Of a stretch of 64,000 bases of DNA, positions 18,424-27,542 are shown one piece after another (the stretch's first letter is position 1; each line of letters opens with the position of its first letter). Source of the DNA: Caballeronia choica (GTDB taxonomy: Bacteria > Pseudomonadota > Gammaproteobacteria > Burkholderiales > Burkholderiaceae). The notes under the pieces were generated by a model. It searched no databases, was not told the DNA's origin, and was given only the letters and a program-made list of their open reading frames with translations. The DNA lies in assembly GCF_001544535.1 (NCBI RefSeq), contig NZ_FCON02000009.1:1-64000 (forward strand), given 5' to 3'. The position numbers and the translations under genes are program-made.

Positions 18424-19272
18424 ATGAAAATCGAAAGCGTCGGGATCGTGGGTGCAGGGACGATGGGCAACGGCATCGCGCAGATCGCGGCCGTCGCGGG
18501 CTTGAAGACCATCTTGATCGACGTCACCGACGCGGCGCTCGCCAAGGGCGTCGCGACGCTCACGGGCAGCCTCGAGCGGCTCGTCTCGAAGGACAAGCTC
18601 GACGCCGCCACGCGCGATGCGGCGCTTGCGCGCATCGAAACGTCGACCGATTACCAGCGCCTTGCCGCCGCCGACATCGTGATCGAAGCGGCCACCGAGA
18701 ACGCCGAGCTCAAGATCCGCATCCTGAAGCAGATCGAAGCGGTCGTGCGGACCGAGGCGATCATCGCGTCGAATACGTCGTCGATTTCGATCACCGCGCT
18801 TGGCGCCACGCTTGAGCGCAGCGAGCGTTTCATCGGCATGCATTTCTTCAATCCGGTGCCGTTGCTGCCGCTCGTCGAAGTGATTCGCGGCGTGCAGACG
18901 AGCGATGAAACCGCCGACAGCGTTCGCCGGTTGACCGAGCAGCTTGGCAAGTCGCCTGTCGGCGTGAAGAACTCACCGGGATTCGTCGTCAACCGCATTC
19001 TCGTACCGATGATCAACGAGGCGTTTTTCGTGCTCGCGGAAGGCGTCGCGACGGCCGAGGAGATCGACGCGGGCATGCGGTTGGGCGCGAATCATCCGAT
19101 TGGGCCGCTGGCGCTGGCCGATCTCGTGGGGCTGGATGTTTGCCTGTCGGTGATGGATGTGTTTCTCAAGGACTTCGGGGATTCGAAGTATCGGGCATGT
19201 CCGTTGTTGCGGGAACTGGTCTCGGCGGGGCATCTGGGGCGCAAGACGAAGCGTGGCGTGTACCAGTATTGA
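18424..19272 (+). CDS. 3-hydroxybutyryl-CoA dehydrogenase
   Basis: 282 residues, the normal length. NAD-dependent oxidation of 3-hydroxyacyl-CoA to 3-oxoacyl-CoA. The Rossmann motif VGIVGAGTMGNGIAQ is at the N-terminus. The catalytic His-Glu region is MHFFNPVPLLPLVEVI, with the Ser/Asn segment SNTSSISIT before it and NSPGFVVNRIL after. AAGGAG precedes ATG 18424. It lies 107 bp downstream of the acyl-CoA dehydrogenase and is probably co-transcribed. The stop codon touches the start of the repeat element at 19271. Confidence 0.93.
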   Translation: MKIESVGIVGAGTMGNGIAQIAAVAGLKTILIDVTDAALAKGVATLTGSLERLVSKDKLDAATRDAALARIETSTDYQRLAAADIVIEAATENAELKIRILKQIEAVVRTEAIIASNTSSISITALGATLERSERFIGMHFFNPVPLLPLVEVIRGVQTSDETADSVRRLTEQLGKSPVGVKNSPGFVVNRILVPMINEAFFVLAEGVATAEEIDAGMRLGANHPIGPLALADLVGLDVCLSVMDVFLKDFGDSKYRACPLLRELVSAGHLGRKTKRGVYQY

Positions 19273-20170
19273 TCGCTGGCGCTTGGGGGTGGTTTGGTTT
19301 GGGGTTACACCGTTTGATGCTTTTGCGCTTCCATGGAACTTGTTTTGTTTTTGGTTTATTTGCTCTGCCCCTGTCCGGGGCGAGGAGGGTGATCGCTAGC
19401 GCTTGGGGTTGGGGTTCGGGTCGGGCTTCAACCGTTTGATGCGCTCAGGCTCCTATGGAACTTGTTTTCTTCGTGGTCTATTTGCTCTGCCCCTGTCCGG
19501 GGCGGGACTCACTTTCTTTGCTGCTGCAAAGAAAGTAAGCAAAGAAAGCAGCTTTCCAACGCCAATCCTTGCCATGCCCCGCTAGCCCGTTCCCTCGGAG
19601 TGGTCCAACCGGGGGAGTGTCGTTAGCGGGGTTTCTTCGTTGTTGGCATATAGAAAAGGCGCGCGCGTCATACCGCTACAGGGAGTGGATCAGCAGTCAT
19701 TCATCCATCCTGGCACTGCGTGCCCGACGACAGGTTTGCCAATCGTGGTGAATTGAAGCAAGCGGCAGCACGAACGTAGGACGTAGATTCAGCGATGGGT
19801 TTTCGTTTTCCCTGACGGGTGAGCGCGTAGCGCAAAGCCGGATGTATGACTGCTGGTCCACTCTGTATCGCGGTGCGATGCCCGTACCTCTTCTACATGC
19901 CAACAACGATCAAACCCCGCTAACGACACTCCCCCGGCTGGACCACTCCGACATAACGGGCTAGAGGCGACTGGCAAGGATTGGCGTTGTGAAGCTGCTT
20001 TCTTTGCTTACTTTCTTTGCAGCAGCAAAGAAAGTGAGTCCCGCCCCGGACAGGGGCAGAGCTAATAAACCAACACGAATACACGTTCCGTAGAAGCCTG
20101 AGCGCATCAAACGGTGTAAATCCACCACCTCCAACCCACCCCCAACCCAACCCCAAGCGCCAGCGCCCCC
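19271..20170. repeat. 0.9-kb inverted-repeat element filling a convergent gap
   Basis: Two 120-bp direct units start at 19271 and 19391. Each begins GATCGCTRGCGCTTGGGG and contains ACCGTTTGATG and CTCTGCCCCTGTCCGGGGC. A third copy is inverted at about 20038-20170. Further inside, long arms (about 19500-19735 and 19815-20045) are inverted copies with blocks such as GGGACTCACTTTCTTTGC. The hairpin ACTTTCTTTGC-TGCT-GCAAAGAAAGT lies at 19511-19536 and its mirror at 20010-20034. It fills the space from the dehydrogenase stop to the chaA stop. I see no credible gene inside. It looks like a dispersed Burkholderiaceae intergenic repeat that may also end transcription from both sides. Confidence 0.85.
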
Positions 20171-21259
20171 CTACGGTACGACCGACAAAAACAAAAAAGC
20201 CGCAAAAATCACAAGATGCACGACGCCCTGAAGCACCGTCGAGCGCCCGGTGCCAAGCGTAATGACACTCACGATCAGCGTAAGCGAAAGCATCACGATT
20301 TCCTTCGGATCGAGCCCGAGCACGATCGGCTGCCCGATCGCAATCGACACGACCGCCACCGCCGGAATCGTCAATCCGATACTCGCAAGCGCCGAACCCA
20401 GCGCAAGATTCAAGCTCGTCTGCAACCGGTTCAACCGCGCCGCGCGCAACGCAGCAAGCCCTTCGGGCAGCAGCACGAGCGCTGCAATCACCACGCCAAC
20501 CACCGCCTCCGGCGCGCCGGCCTTCGCAACCCCCGCTTCCACCGCCGGCGACAGCAGCTTCGCCAACCCCACCACCGACACCAGCGACAGCAGCAACAAC
20601 CCGACCGCCGCCCAGGCGTGACCGGCTGTCGGTAGCGGCGCATGCACTTCGTCGTCGACGGCGCCCGGGTCCTGCGCTGGCACGAACGGCAAAAAATAGT
20701 CGCGATGGCGCACGGTCTGCACGAACACGAACACCACATAGAGCACGAGCGAAATCACGCCGACGAACACCAGTTGCGACATCGACAACACCGGCCCGCT
20801 CACCGTGCTCGTGAAATTCGGCAACACGAGCGTCAGCACGGCAAGCGCGCAAAGAATCGCCAGCGATGCACTCGCGCCCTGCAACTGGAAATCCTGTACA
20901 TGGTGCCGCATCCCGCCGACCAGCAGGCACAGTCCGACGATGCCGTTGCTCACGATCATGATCGCGGCAAATACGGTGTCGCGCGGCAGTGCGGCCTTCT
21001 CGGGACCGCCCGTCAGCATCACCGACACGATCAGCGCCACTTCGATGACCGTCACCGCCACCGCAAGCACCAGCGTGCCGAACGGCTCGCCGACCCGATG
21101 CGCGATGACTTCCGCATGGTGAACGGCCGCGAACACCGCGAACGCAAGGGCGATTGCCGCCAGCACGAGCACCACGACGTTCGACATGACGATCGCGAGG
21201 CCCAGCACCGCGAGGGCGACGATTGGCGCGACTACGGTCCAGTCCAGCTTGAGTTTCAT
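20171..21259 (-). CDS. chaA: Calcium/proton antiporter
   Basis: 362 residues, about eleven helices. A sodium/calcium exchanger family member. The first alpha repeat has VIEVALIVSVML and NGIVGLCLLVGGMRHH. The second has LLPEGLAALRAARLNRLQTS and the pattern LNLALGSALASIGLTIPAV, typical of ChaA-type Ca2+(Na+,K+)/H+ antiporters of the inner membrane. Start MKLKLDWTVVAPI at 21259 has GGAGGG 6 bp upstream, so in-frame upstream codons were rejected. It converges on the 3-hydroxybutyryl-CoA dehydrogenase gene across the repeat element. Confidence 0.88.
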   Translation of the reverse strand: MKLKLDWTVVAPIVALAVLGLAIVMSNVVVLVLAAIALAFAVFAAVHHAEVIAHRVGEPFGTLVLAVAVTVIEVALIVSVMLTGGPEKAALPRDTVFAAIMIVSNGIVGLCLLVGGMRHHVQDFQLQGASASLAILCALAVLTLVLPNFTSTVSGPVLSMSQLVFVGVISLVLYVVFVFVQTVRHRDYFLPFVPAQDPGAVDDEVHAPLPTAGHAWAAVGLLLLSLVSVVGLAKLLSPAVEAGVAKAGAPEAVVGVVIAALVLLPEGLAALRAARLNRLQTSLNLALGSALASIGLTIPAVAVVSIAIGQPIVLGLDPKEIVMLSLTLIVSVITLGTGRSTVLQGVVHLVIFAAFLFLSVVP

Positions 21260-21576
21260 CGGCCCTCCCGGGCATGCGGTTGTTCGGACAGTCCTTGCCG
21301 CCCGCCTGCAACACAGGCGCGGGCCGCTGAATACGCGGACACCGGGGCAATCATAACGAAAACGATGCGTCACCGCGCCCTGCTTGTGCTTCTGCACGCT
21401 CTCGACCAATCGCAAACGCTTCGGGCACTTTTTGCCCTATCATCGATCAATCCGATACAGATATGACGAAATCGCCGGCGATCGCCAGGCGCTGCGCGCC
21501 CCGAAAGCCGCGGCGTGCCGGATGGCATGCCGTCATTGTCGTCAGGAGTCAATCAAGCCAAGGAAGCCCCACACGC

Positions 21577-22560
21577 ATGATCGTCCCGCCCAAGCCCGCA
21601 AACGAGCGCGCGCGCCTTGCCACATTGCGTTCGCTCAACATCCTCGATACGTCGTCGGAAGAACGCTTCGACCGTCTCACGCGCCTCGCCAAGCGCCTCT
21701 TCGGCGTGCCGATCGCGCTCGTGAGTCTCGTCGATGAAAACCGGCAGTGGTTCAAGTCGTGCGTCGGGCTGAACGCGACCGAGACGTCGCGCGACATTTC
21801 GTTCTGCGGCCACGCGATCGCGCACGACGACATTCTGATGATCCCCGACGCGCGCGCCGACGAGCGCTTCCACGACAATCCGCTCGTCGTCGGCGAACCC
21901 GGCATCCGCTTCTATGCAGGGTGTCCGCTCGCCGTGCCGGACGGCTCGAAGCTCGGCACGCTATGTTTGATCGACGTGCGTCCGCGCGAACTCGGCGAAG
22001 AGGATCGCGCGCTGCTGCGCGACCTCGCGCACATGGCGGAACAGGAGATCGCGGCGGTCCATCTCGCGACCATGGATGAATTGACGGAACTGTCGAACCG
22101 GCGCGGCTTCGAGGCGCTTTCACAGCATGCGCTGAACGTCTGCAAGCGCCTCGACAGGCACGCGACGCTGCTCTTTTTCGACCTGAACGATTTCAAGCAG
22201 ATCAACGATACTTTCGGTCACGCCGAGGGCGATCGCGCGCTCGCGACCTTCGCCGATGTCCTGCGCCACGAATTGCGCGAAAGCGACGTGATCGGGCGGC
22301 TTGGCGGCGACGAGTTCGTCGTGTTGCTCACCGAAGCCAACGGCGACCAGACTTCGAAAGTCGTCCAGCGTCTGCATGACGCGCTGGCGCAGCGCAATGT
22401 GCAAGGCAAGCGCGGCTACGAGATCCGCTTCAGCGTCGGGCATACGGAGTTCGACGCGCAACGCCACGCGTCGATCGCGGATCTGCTCGCGTCGAGCGAC
22501 AGCAGGATGTATGCGCACAAGCAGTCGCTGAAGTCTGCAAGCCGCAACGCGCGGTTTTGA
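21577..22560 (+). CDS. GAF-GGDEF diguanylate cyclase
   Basis: 327 residues. A GAF domain (about 20-160; RDISFCGHAIAHDDILMIPD and FYAGCPLAV are typical) precedes a GGDEF domain (about 165-320) with an intact active site RLGGDEFVVLL. This predicts synthesis of cyclic di-GMP controlled by a small ligand or redox signal at the GAF domain. An RxxD inhibitory site upstream of GGDEF is not evident. I chose ATG 21577 with AGGAAG 11 bp upstream; an in-frame ATG at 21463 would add 38 basic residues with no sign of a domain. No membrane segment, so cytosolic. Confidence 0.9.
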   Translation: MIVPPKPANERARLATLRSLNILDTSSEERFDRLTRLAKRLFGVPIALVSLVDENRQWFKSCVGLNATETSRDISFCGHAIAHDDILMIPDARADERFHDNPLVVGEPGIRFYAGCPLAVPDGSKLGTLCLIDVRPRELGEEDRALLRDLAHMAEQEIAAVHLATMDELTELSNRRGFEALSQHALNVCKRLDRHATLLFFDLNDFKQINDTFGHAEGDRALATFADVLRHELRESDVIGRLGGDEFVVLLTEANGDQTSKVVQRLHDALAQRNVQGKRGYEIRFSVGHTEFDAQRHASIADLLASSDSRMYAHKQSLKSASRNARF

Positions 22561-22641
22561 TGACGGCTCGTCGCTGGCGCATGATAAAAAAAAGCGCAGC
22601 CCAATACCTGGCCGCGCCCTCGTCCATTCAATTGCAACCGA

Positions 22642-23073
22642 TCAGGATTCGAGTTCCGCGTTCAGCGTGATCTTGGCATTGCCAGCGAAGAGTTTCGATA
22701 CCGGGCAACCCTCCTTCGCCGCTGCCGTGGCCTTGTCGAACGCCGCCTTGTCGGCGCCCGGAATCTTTGCCTTCAGGTCGAGATGGCAGGCCGTGATCGA
22801 GAAGCCGTCGCCGTCCTTTTCGAGCGTGACCGTCGACTTGGTCTCCATGCTTTCGGCCTTCATGCCGGCCTGTTCGAGTTGCAGCGATAGCGCCATCGTG
22901 AAGCAGCCCGCGTGCGCCGCGCCGATCAGTTCTTCCGGGTTCGTGCCCGGTCCGCTTTCGAAACGCGATGCAAAGCCATACGGCGCGTCCTTCAGCACGC
23001 CAGTCTGCGTCGAGATGGAACCCTTGCCGTCCTTGATGCCGCCGCTCCATTTTGCCGATGCTGTCTTTTGCAC
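22642..23073 (-). CDS. osmC: OsmC peroxiredoxin
   Basis: 143 residues, the size of E. coli OsmC, a dimeric Cys-based peroxidase for organic hydroperoxides. The two redox Cys are in IGAAHAGCFTMALS and KEGCPVSKLF, with ESGPGTNPEELIGAAH before the first. The start is taken as GTG 23073, with GGAG 7 bp upstream, because no ATG lies before the conserved AKWSGGIKDGKG segment. It is probably monocistronic and divergent from ald. Confidence 0.9.
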   Translation of the reverse strand: MQKTASAKWSGGIKDGKGSISTQTGVLKDAPYGFASRFESGPGTNPEELIGAAHAGCFTMALSLQLEQAGMKAESMETKSTVTLEKDGDGFSITACHLDLKAKIPGADKAAFDKATAAAKEGCPVSKLFAGNAKITLNAELES

Positions 23074-23479
23074 GAGTGTTCTCCAGAAAATGTAAGGGGT
23101 TGAGCCGCGACTGAGTGCCGCGCAGCGCTTCTCGGGCAACGCGCGATGCTGAGAGCCTGTAGCACGCGCGATGCCCGCACGGTCGGCGGTCGTTAAGCGA
23201 ACACTTATCATTCGAGTTTTCGCCATGACGGCGAAGCGCGACCGCCGCCCTCTTCATCCTAGCGGATCAGCGTGCGGCGCGCAGACATCGAAACGGGTGA
23301 GCGCTCTGCAAGCCCTCTCTGCAAGCCCTTTCAAGCAGCGCTCGTGCACGAAACCGCCGGTTTTCGCGTTTGAAGTACGATATCCACCAGCCCCATTGCG
23401 ACTACGTCGACGGCCCTGTACGGACCGGCAAAACGACCCACGGCCGCTTGCGGAGTCCAATACAAGATGAGGAGACGTC

Positions 23480-24595
23480 ATGCGAATCGGTGTGCCCAAG
23501 GAGATCAAGAATCACGAGTACCGCGTGGGGTTGACGCCGGCGAGTGTGCGGGAACTGGTGTCGCGCGGCCACGAAGTCGTTTTGCAGACCGCGGCCGGAG
23601 CGGAAATCGGGCTGAGCGACGACATGTATACGGCCGCGGGCGCACGGATCGTCGCCACCGCCGCGGATGTATTCGCCTTCGCCGAGATGATCGTAAAGGT
23701 GAAAGAGCCGCAGCCGGCCGAGTGCGCCATGCTGCGGCCCGGCCAGATACTCTATGCGTATCTCCATCTGGCGCCCGATCCCGTCCAGACGCAGGCATTG
23801 ATCGCTTCCAGAGCGGTGTGCATCGCGTACGAAACGATCACGGCCGTGGGCGGCGGTCTGCCACTGCTCGCGCCCATGAGCGAAGTGGCGGGCCGCATGT
23901 CGATTCAGGCGGGCGCCGCGCATCTCGAGAAATCCAAGGGCGGCATGGCGCTGCTGCTCGGCGGCGTGCCGGGTGTCGCGCCGGGGCACGTCGTCATCCT
24001 CGGCGCGGGCGTGGTCGGGACCAACGCGCTGCAAGTCGCCGTCGGCATGGGCGCGCGCGTGACGATCATCGACAAGAATCTCGATCGGCTGCGCGCGCTG
24101 GACCTGATCTACGGCAATCGGGTCTGCACCTTGTTCTCCAATACGCAGGCAATCGAGGATTCCGTGCACGCCGCCGACCTGGTCATCGGCGGCGTGCTCA
24201 TACCGGGTGCGGCGGCACCGAAGCTCGTCACGCGCGACATGATCTCGCGCATGAAACCCGGCGCCGTCGTGGTCGATGTCGCGATCGACCAGGGCGGCTG
24301 CTTCGCGACGTCCCATCCGACGACGCACACCGATCCGACCTTCATCGTGGACGGCGTGGTGCACTATTGCGTCGCCAACATGCCGGGAGCGGTTGCAAGG
24401 ACTTCGACTTTTGCGCTCAACAACGCCACCATCGGTCCTGCCATTGCGATCGCGGATAAAGGCTGGCGCCGCGCGCTTGCCGATGATCCGCACCTGCGCG
24501 CCGGCCTCAATGTTTGCGATGGCCGCGTAACGTATCGGGCGGTCGCGCGCGAACTCGGTTACGACTACGTGTCGGCCGAGGAGGTTCTTTCCTGA
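23480..24595 (+). CDS. ald: Alanine dehydrogenase
   Basis: 371 residues, the usual size. It reversibly deaminates L-alanine to pyruvate with NAD. The N-terminus MRIGVPKEIKNHEYRVGLTP is diagnostic. Lys in MIVKVKEPQ and His in LYAYLHLAPD are the substrate-site residues of the family, and the NAD motif is VVILGAGVVGTNA. GAGGAG lies 7 bp before ATG 23480. The 247 bp after it hold no gene that I can see. Confidence 0.94.
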   Translation: MRIGVPKEIKNHEYRVGLTPASVRELVSRGHEVVLQTAAGAEIGLSDDMYTAAGARIVATAADVFAFAEMIVKVKEPQPAECAMLRPGQILYAYLHLAPDPVQTQALIASRAVCIAYETITAVGGGLPLLAPMSEVAGRMSIQAGAAHLEKSKGGMALLLGGVPGVAPGHVVILGAGVVGTNALQVAVGMGARVTIIDKNLDRLRALDLIYGNRVCTLFSNTQAIEDSVHAADLVIGGVLIPGAAAPKLVTRDMISRMKPGAVVVDVAIDQGGCFATSHPTTHTDPTFIVDGVVHYCVANMPGAVARTSTFALNNATIGPAIAIADKGWRRALADDPHLRAGLNVCDGRVTYRAVARELGYDYVSAEEVLS

Positions 24596-24842
24596 CGGGA
24601 TTAGCGATCGCTGCGAGTGGACTGAAGTGAAGCTGCTCAACGCAGATCAAAATTTCGGACGATATTTTGGACGCGCCCTAGATGACAAGCCCATGCTCTA
24701 CATCGTCATCCAGCAGCAACGCCGCTCTTCTGAACGGCCCGTGAATGATTCGTAAGGGTTCCGACATGGTGATCGGACGCAATTCAGTTGCAAAGTCGCA
24801 GATTCGCGATTACCTCTTGAACAGCGCGGTTCGGAGCGTTGT

Positions 24843-25547
24843 TCAGTCCTCCGTGAGGAAGTCGGGATGACGCGTGCGGATCTGATCGACCTGGTTCAAC
24901 GTGCCCGAGAGATGCTTGCGCAGCGCCGCCTGCGCAGCTTCGGCATCGCCCTTTTCGATTGCATCGACGATCTCGGTGTGATCGCGAACCACCGCCATCG
25001 TCTTGCCCTCCGCCGGCAGGTGCAGCCGACGCAGCCGGTCGATATGGCCGCTCAATCTGCGCACCAGATCCCAGAGTTGCGGCACGCCCGCCGCTTCATA
25101 CATCTGGCGATGAAAGGCCTGATCGAGCAGCGAGAACTGCTCGTAGCTCTTCAGGTCGCGCAGTTCCATTTGCCTGGCGATCGTGGAACGCAACTGACCG
25201 ACCAGTGCGGCATCGGTGTGCTCGGCCAGCGTGCGCACAATCTCCAACTCGATCGAGCGGCGCAGGAAGTGCGCCTGCAACGCTGAAGTCACGTTGATCT
25301 GGCTGACGACCGTCGCGTGCTGCGGAAAGATGTCGACGAGTCCTTCTTCGCCGAGCTTCATCAGCGCGTCGCGCACTGGCGTCTGGCTCAGGCCGTATTG
25401 AGTCGCCAGATCGGCGCGAGAGAGCACCGTGCCGGGCGCCAGTTCAAGGGACAAGATCATTTCGCGCAGCCGCTCGAAAACTTGCGGCGCTGCATGGCGG
25501 GTTCGGTCGAGCCGCGTGCTCGCCGACGGAGAAGCGTTGGTTTTCAT
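24843..25547 (-). CDS. GntR-family regulator, FCD (FadR) subfamily
   Basis: 234 residues. The winged helix (about 20-85: QVFERLREMILSLELAPGTVLSRADLATQYGLS) is followed by an FCD effector domain (about 95-220) with probable metal ligands in LLDQAFHRQMY, VRDHTEIVDAI and LRKHLSG. It is divergent from the glucarate-dehydratase-like gene. The intergenic region contains short palindromes, so local control by a sugar acid is likely. A metal-assisted hexarate or hexonate ligand would fit other FCD regulators of such genes. Confidence 0.88.
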   Translation of the reverse strand: MKTNASPSASTRLDRTRHAAPQVFERLREMILSLELAPGTVLSRADLATQYGLSQTPVRDALMKLGEEGLVDIFPQHATVVSQINVTSALQAHFLRRSIELEIVRTLAEHTDAALVGQLRSTIARQMELRDLKSYEQFSLLDQAFHRQMYEAAGVPQLWDLVRRLSGHIDRLRRLHLPAEGKTMAVVRDHTEIVDAIEKGDAEAAQAALRKHLSGTLNQVDQIRTRHPDFLTED

Positions 25548-25600
25548 GGCGAGAAGTGAGGCCTGGGCGCAGGCGGAGTCTGGGTTTCAGCACGCTGAGA

Positions 25601-25696
25601 TACTAGTACTATAGCTGGCGCTTGAGTCGTCGCGCACCCTTTCCCGGCTCATATGGGTGTGAGTACTTTCCCCAGTAACACACTAATATATTAGTG
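25601..25696. promoter_or_regulatory. Candidate GntR operators before the dehydratase gene
   Basis: The divergent region has TACTAGTA (25601-25608), inside ATACTAGTACTAT, and a perfect 16-bp palindrome CACTAATATATTAGTG (25681-25696). Both are AT-rich against a high-GC background and could bind the adjacent FCD regulator. The second overlaps the region just before an in-frame ATG at 25704. Confidence 0.55.
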
Positions 25697-25745
25697 CTTT
25701 AACATGTATCCGACAATCGACTCACCCACCTTTCGGATCACCCCC

Positions 25746-27020
25746 ATGACTCGCGACATCACCGTCACCCAAGTGCGAATTACGCCAATCGCCTTCCGCG
25801 ATGGCCCGCTTCTCAATGCTGCCGGCATCCACGAACCCTGGGCGCTACGCGCCATCGTCGAACTGGAAACGAGCGATGGCCGCGTCGGCATCTCCGAGAC
25901 CTACGGCGACGAGCCCATGCTCCGGGTGCTCGAGCAGGCCAAGGCATTGGTGATCGGCCTTTCGCCGTTCGACCTGAACCGGATGGAAGAGCGAGTGCGC
26001 GCCGCGATCAAACCGAGCCCTGGCGCGGTCGAATTCGAACTGGCGCCCGGCTCGCACACGGCAAAGAACGCGGCGAAGGTCATCAGCACGCTCGAAGTCG
26101 CGCTGCTCGACTTGCAAGGCCAGATCGTCGGCGCGCCCATCGTCGACCTGCTCGGAGGCAAGGTTCGCGACGCCGTGCCCTACAGCGCCTATCTCTTCTT
26201 CAAGTACGCCGAGCACATCGATAAGCCCTATGCGCCCGATGCCTGGGGCGAAGGCCTGAGCCCGGAGCAGATCGTCGCGCAGGCGCGCCGCATGATCGAC
26301 CTTTACGGCTTCCAGAGCATCAAGCTCAAGGGCGGCGTGTTCGAGCCGGCGCACGAGATCGCTTGCATGCGCGCGTTGCATCAGGCCTTCTCCGGCCTGC
26401 CGCTGCGCCTCGACCCGAACGCCAACTGGTCGCTCGAAACCAGCATCAAGGCGGCGCCCGAACTCGACGAGTTGCTCGAGTACTACGAAGACCCTTGTCC
26501 GGGGCTCGAAGGCATGGCCGAGCTGGCGAAGCACACCCGCTTGCCGCTCGCGACCAACATGGTGATCACGACCATGGAGGATTTTCGCCGCGGCGCCGAG
26601 ATGGGTTCGGTCAAGGTGCTGCTCTCGGATCACCACTACTGGGGCGGTCTGCGCGCCACACAGACGCTGGCTCGCATGTGTGCCTTGTGGGATCTGGGCA
26701 TGTCGATGCATTCCAATTCGCACCTTGGCATCAGCCTGATGGCAATGACGCACGTAGCGGCGAGCATCCCCAATCTCACCTATGCCTGCGACACGCATTA
26801 CCCATGGCAGGAAGAAGAAGTCATCAAGGGTGGCCGCGTGGCCTTTGAGAACGGCGCGGTACGTGTGCCGACCGCACCGGGCCTCGGTGTCGAGCTCGAC
26901 CGCGACCGGCTGGCCGAACTGCATGCGCAGTATCTCTCGTGTGGCGTGCGCAATCGAGATGACCTGACGCAGATGCGCAAGTACGAGCCGAGCTTCAGCG
27001 GCAAGAACCCGCGCTTCTGA
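25746..27020 (+). CDS. Glucarate dehydratase-like enolase-superfamily enzyme
   Basis: 424 residues. An enolase-superfamily dehydratase. The KxK catalytic pair is in SIKLKGGVFEP, and metal ligands are in LRLDPNANW and YYEDPCPG. Then ATNMVITTMEDF and MHSNSHLGISLMAM follow, the His/Asn region characteristic of glucarate dehydratases. It would convert D-glucarate or a related hexarate to a 5-keto-4-deoxy acid. I prefer ATG 25746; ATG 25704 would lie 8 bp after a candidate operator. It is divergent from an FCD regulator, and no aldolase for the product is nearby. The exact substrate is uncertain. Confidence 0.85.
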   Translation: MTRDITVTQVRITPIAFRDGPLLNAAGIHEPWALRAIVELETSDGRVGISETYGDEPMLRVLEQAKALVIGLSPFDLNRMEERVRAAIKPSPGAVEFELAPGSHTAKNAAKVISTLEVALLDLQGQIVGAPIVDLLGGKVRDAVPYSAYLFFKYAEHIDKPYAPDAWGEGLSPEQIVAQARRMIDLYGFQSIKLKGGVFEPAHEIACMRALHQAFSGLPLRLDPNANWSLETSIKAAPELDELLEYYEDPCPGLEGMAELAKHTRLPLATNMVITTMEDFRRGAEMGSVKVLLSDHHYWGGLRATQTLARMCALWDLGMSMHSNSHLGISLMAMTHVAASIPNLTYACDTHYPWQEEEVIKGGRVAFENGAVRVPTAPGLGVELDRDRLAELHAQYLSCGVRNRDDLTQMRKYEPSFSGKNPRF

Positions 27021-27097
27021 AGTGCGCAGACACTCAAGGGGATAACGATGGCGAGCACCTCAAGCAGCGCACGCTCTGGTACGCGTTGCCCATTTTC

Positions 27098-27480
27098 CTA
27101 GGTGCGGATAGCGTCGCGCGGCCCAACAATGTCGAAATGTCTTGCCAGCGCGTCGACCACGTTTTCCCCCATGCCCCGGAGTGTCTCCTCGGTCCCTGAT
27201 CCGAGGTGGGGCGTCAAGACAGCCGGGAATCCCCTCCTGGCCGCTCTGGAACGGCAGGCTCGTGCTCGAAGACATCGAGCGCAGCGCCCGCGATCCGGTC
27301 TTCCGCAAGTGCAGCGATGAGTGCAGCCTCGTCGACCACGAGACCACGAGACCCCGTGAGACGTTGACGAGAAGTCCCCTCGGCCCAAGCGCCTCAAGCA
27401 CGCGAGCGGCCAACACATCGAAGAAGCGCAGCGCTCGGCGCACCTGCCCGGCTGAACCCGGTCGTCGGGTGAACCCGAAT
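27098..27480 (-). pseudogene. 2-hydroxyacid dehydrogenase, C-terminal remnant with frameshifts
   Basis: Three frames together give the C-terminal half of a D-2-hydroxyacid dehydrogenase (hydroxypyruvate/glyoxylate reductase type): ARVLEALGPRGLLVNVSRG, then VVDEAALIAALAEDRIAGA and LDVFEHEPAVPERPGG, then VLTPHLGSGTEETLRGM. The first frameshift is explained by a tandem duplication of ACCACGAG at 27335-27350; removing one copy restores the frame. A second shift lies before LTPHLG. The N-terminal half is missing. It probably once belonged to the sugar-acid cluster. The rest of 27021-27542 shows no other gene. Confidence 0.82.
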
Positions 27481-27505
27481 TGCGGCGTTAGCTCTTCGTG
27501 ATTAT

Positions 27506-27537
27506 CCTCTCTACATCATACGTATGACCTAGAGAGG
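27506..27537 (+). promoter_or_regulatory. Palindrome and hairpin covering the ribosome site of the second GntR gene
   Basis: CCTCTCT (27506-27512) is complementary to AGAGAGG (27531-27537), which is the probable ribosome-binding site of the GTG start at 27543. Between them is the 12-bp palindrome TCATACGTATGA (27516-27527). It may be an autoregulatory operator, or an RNA hairpin that hides the ribosome site. Confidence 0.5.
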
Positions 27538-27542
27538 AAATC

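Noticed and set aside
16454..18424. A 656-codon open frame antisense to the acyl-CoA dehydrogenase
   Set aside because: It is Arg/His/Asp-rich with no domain and mirrors a clear enzyme. High GC gives long empty frames on the other strand.
19403..19585. Small frames in the repeat element (such as LTFFAAAKKVSKESSFPTP)
   Set aside because: They translate the repeated palindrome and recur in both orientations. Similar 'proteins' come from dispersed intergenic repeats rather than genes.
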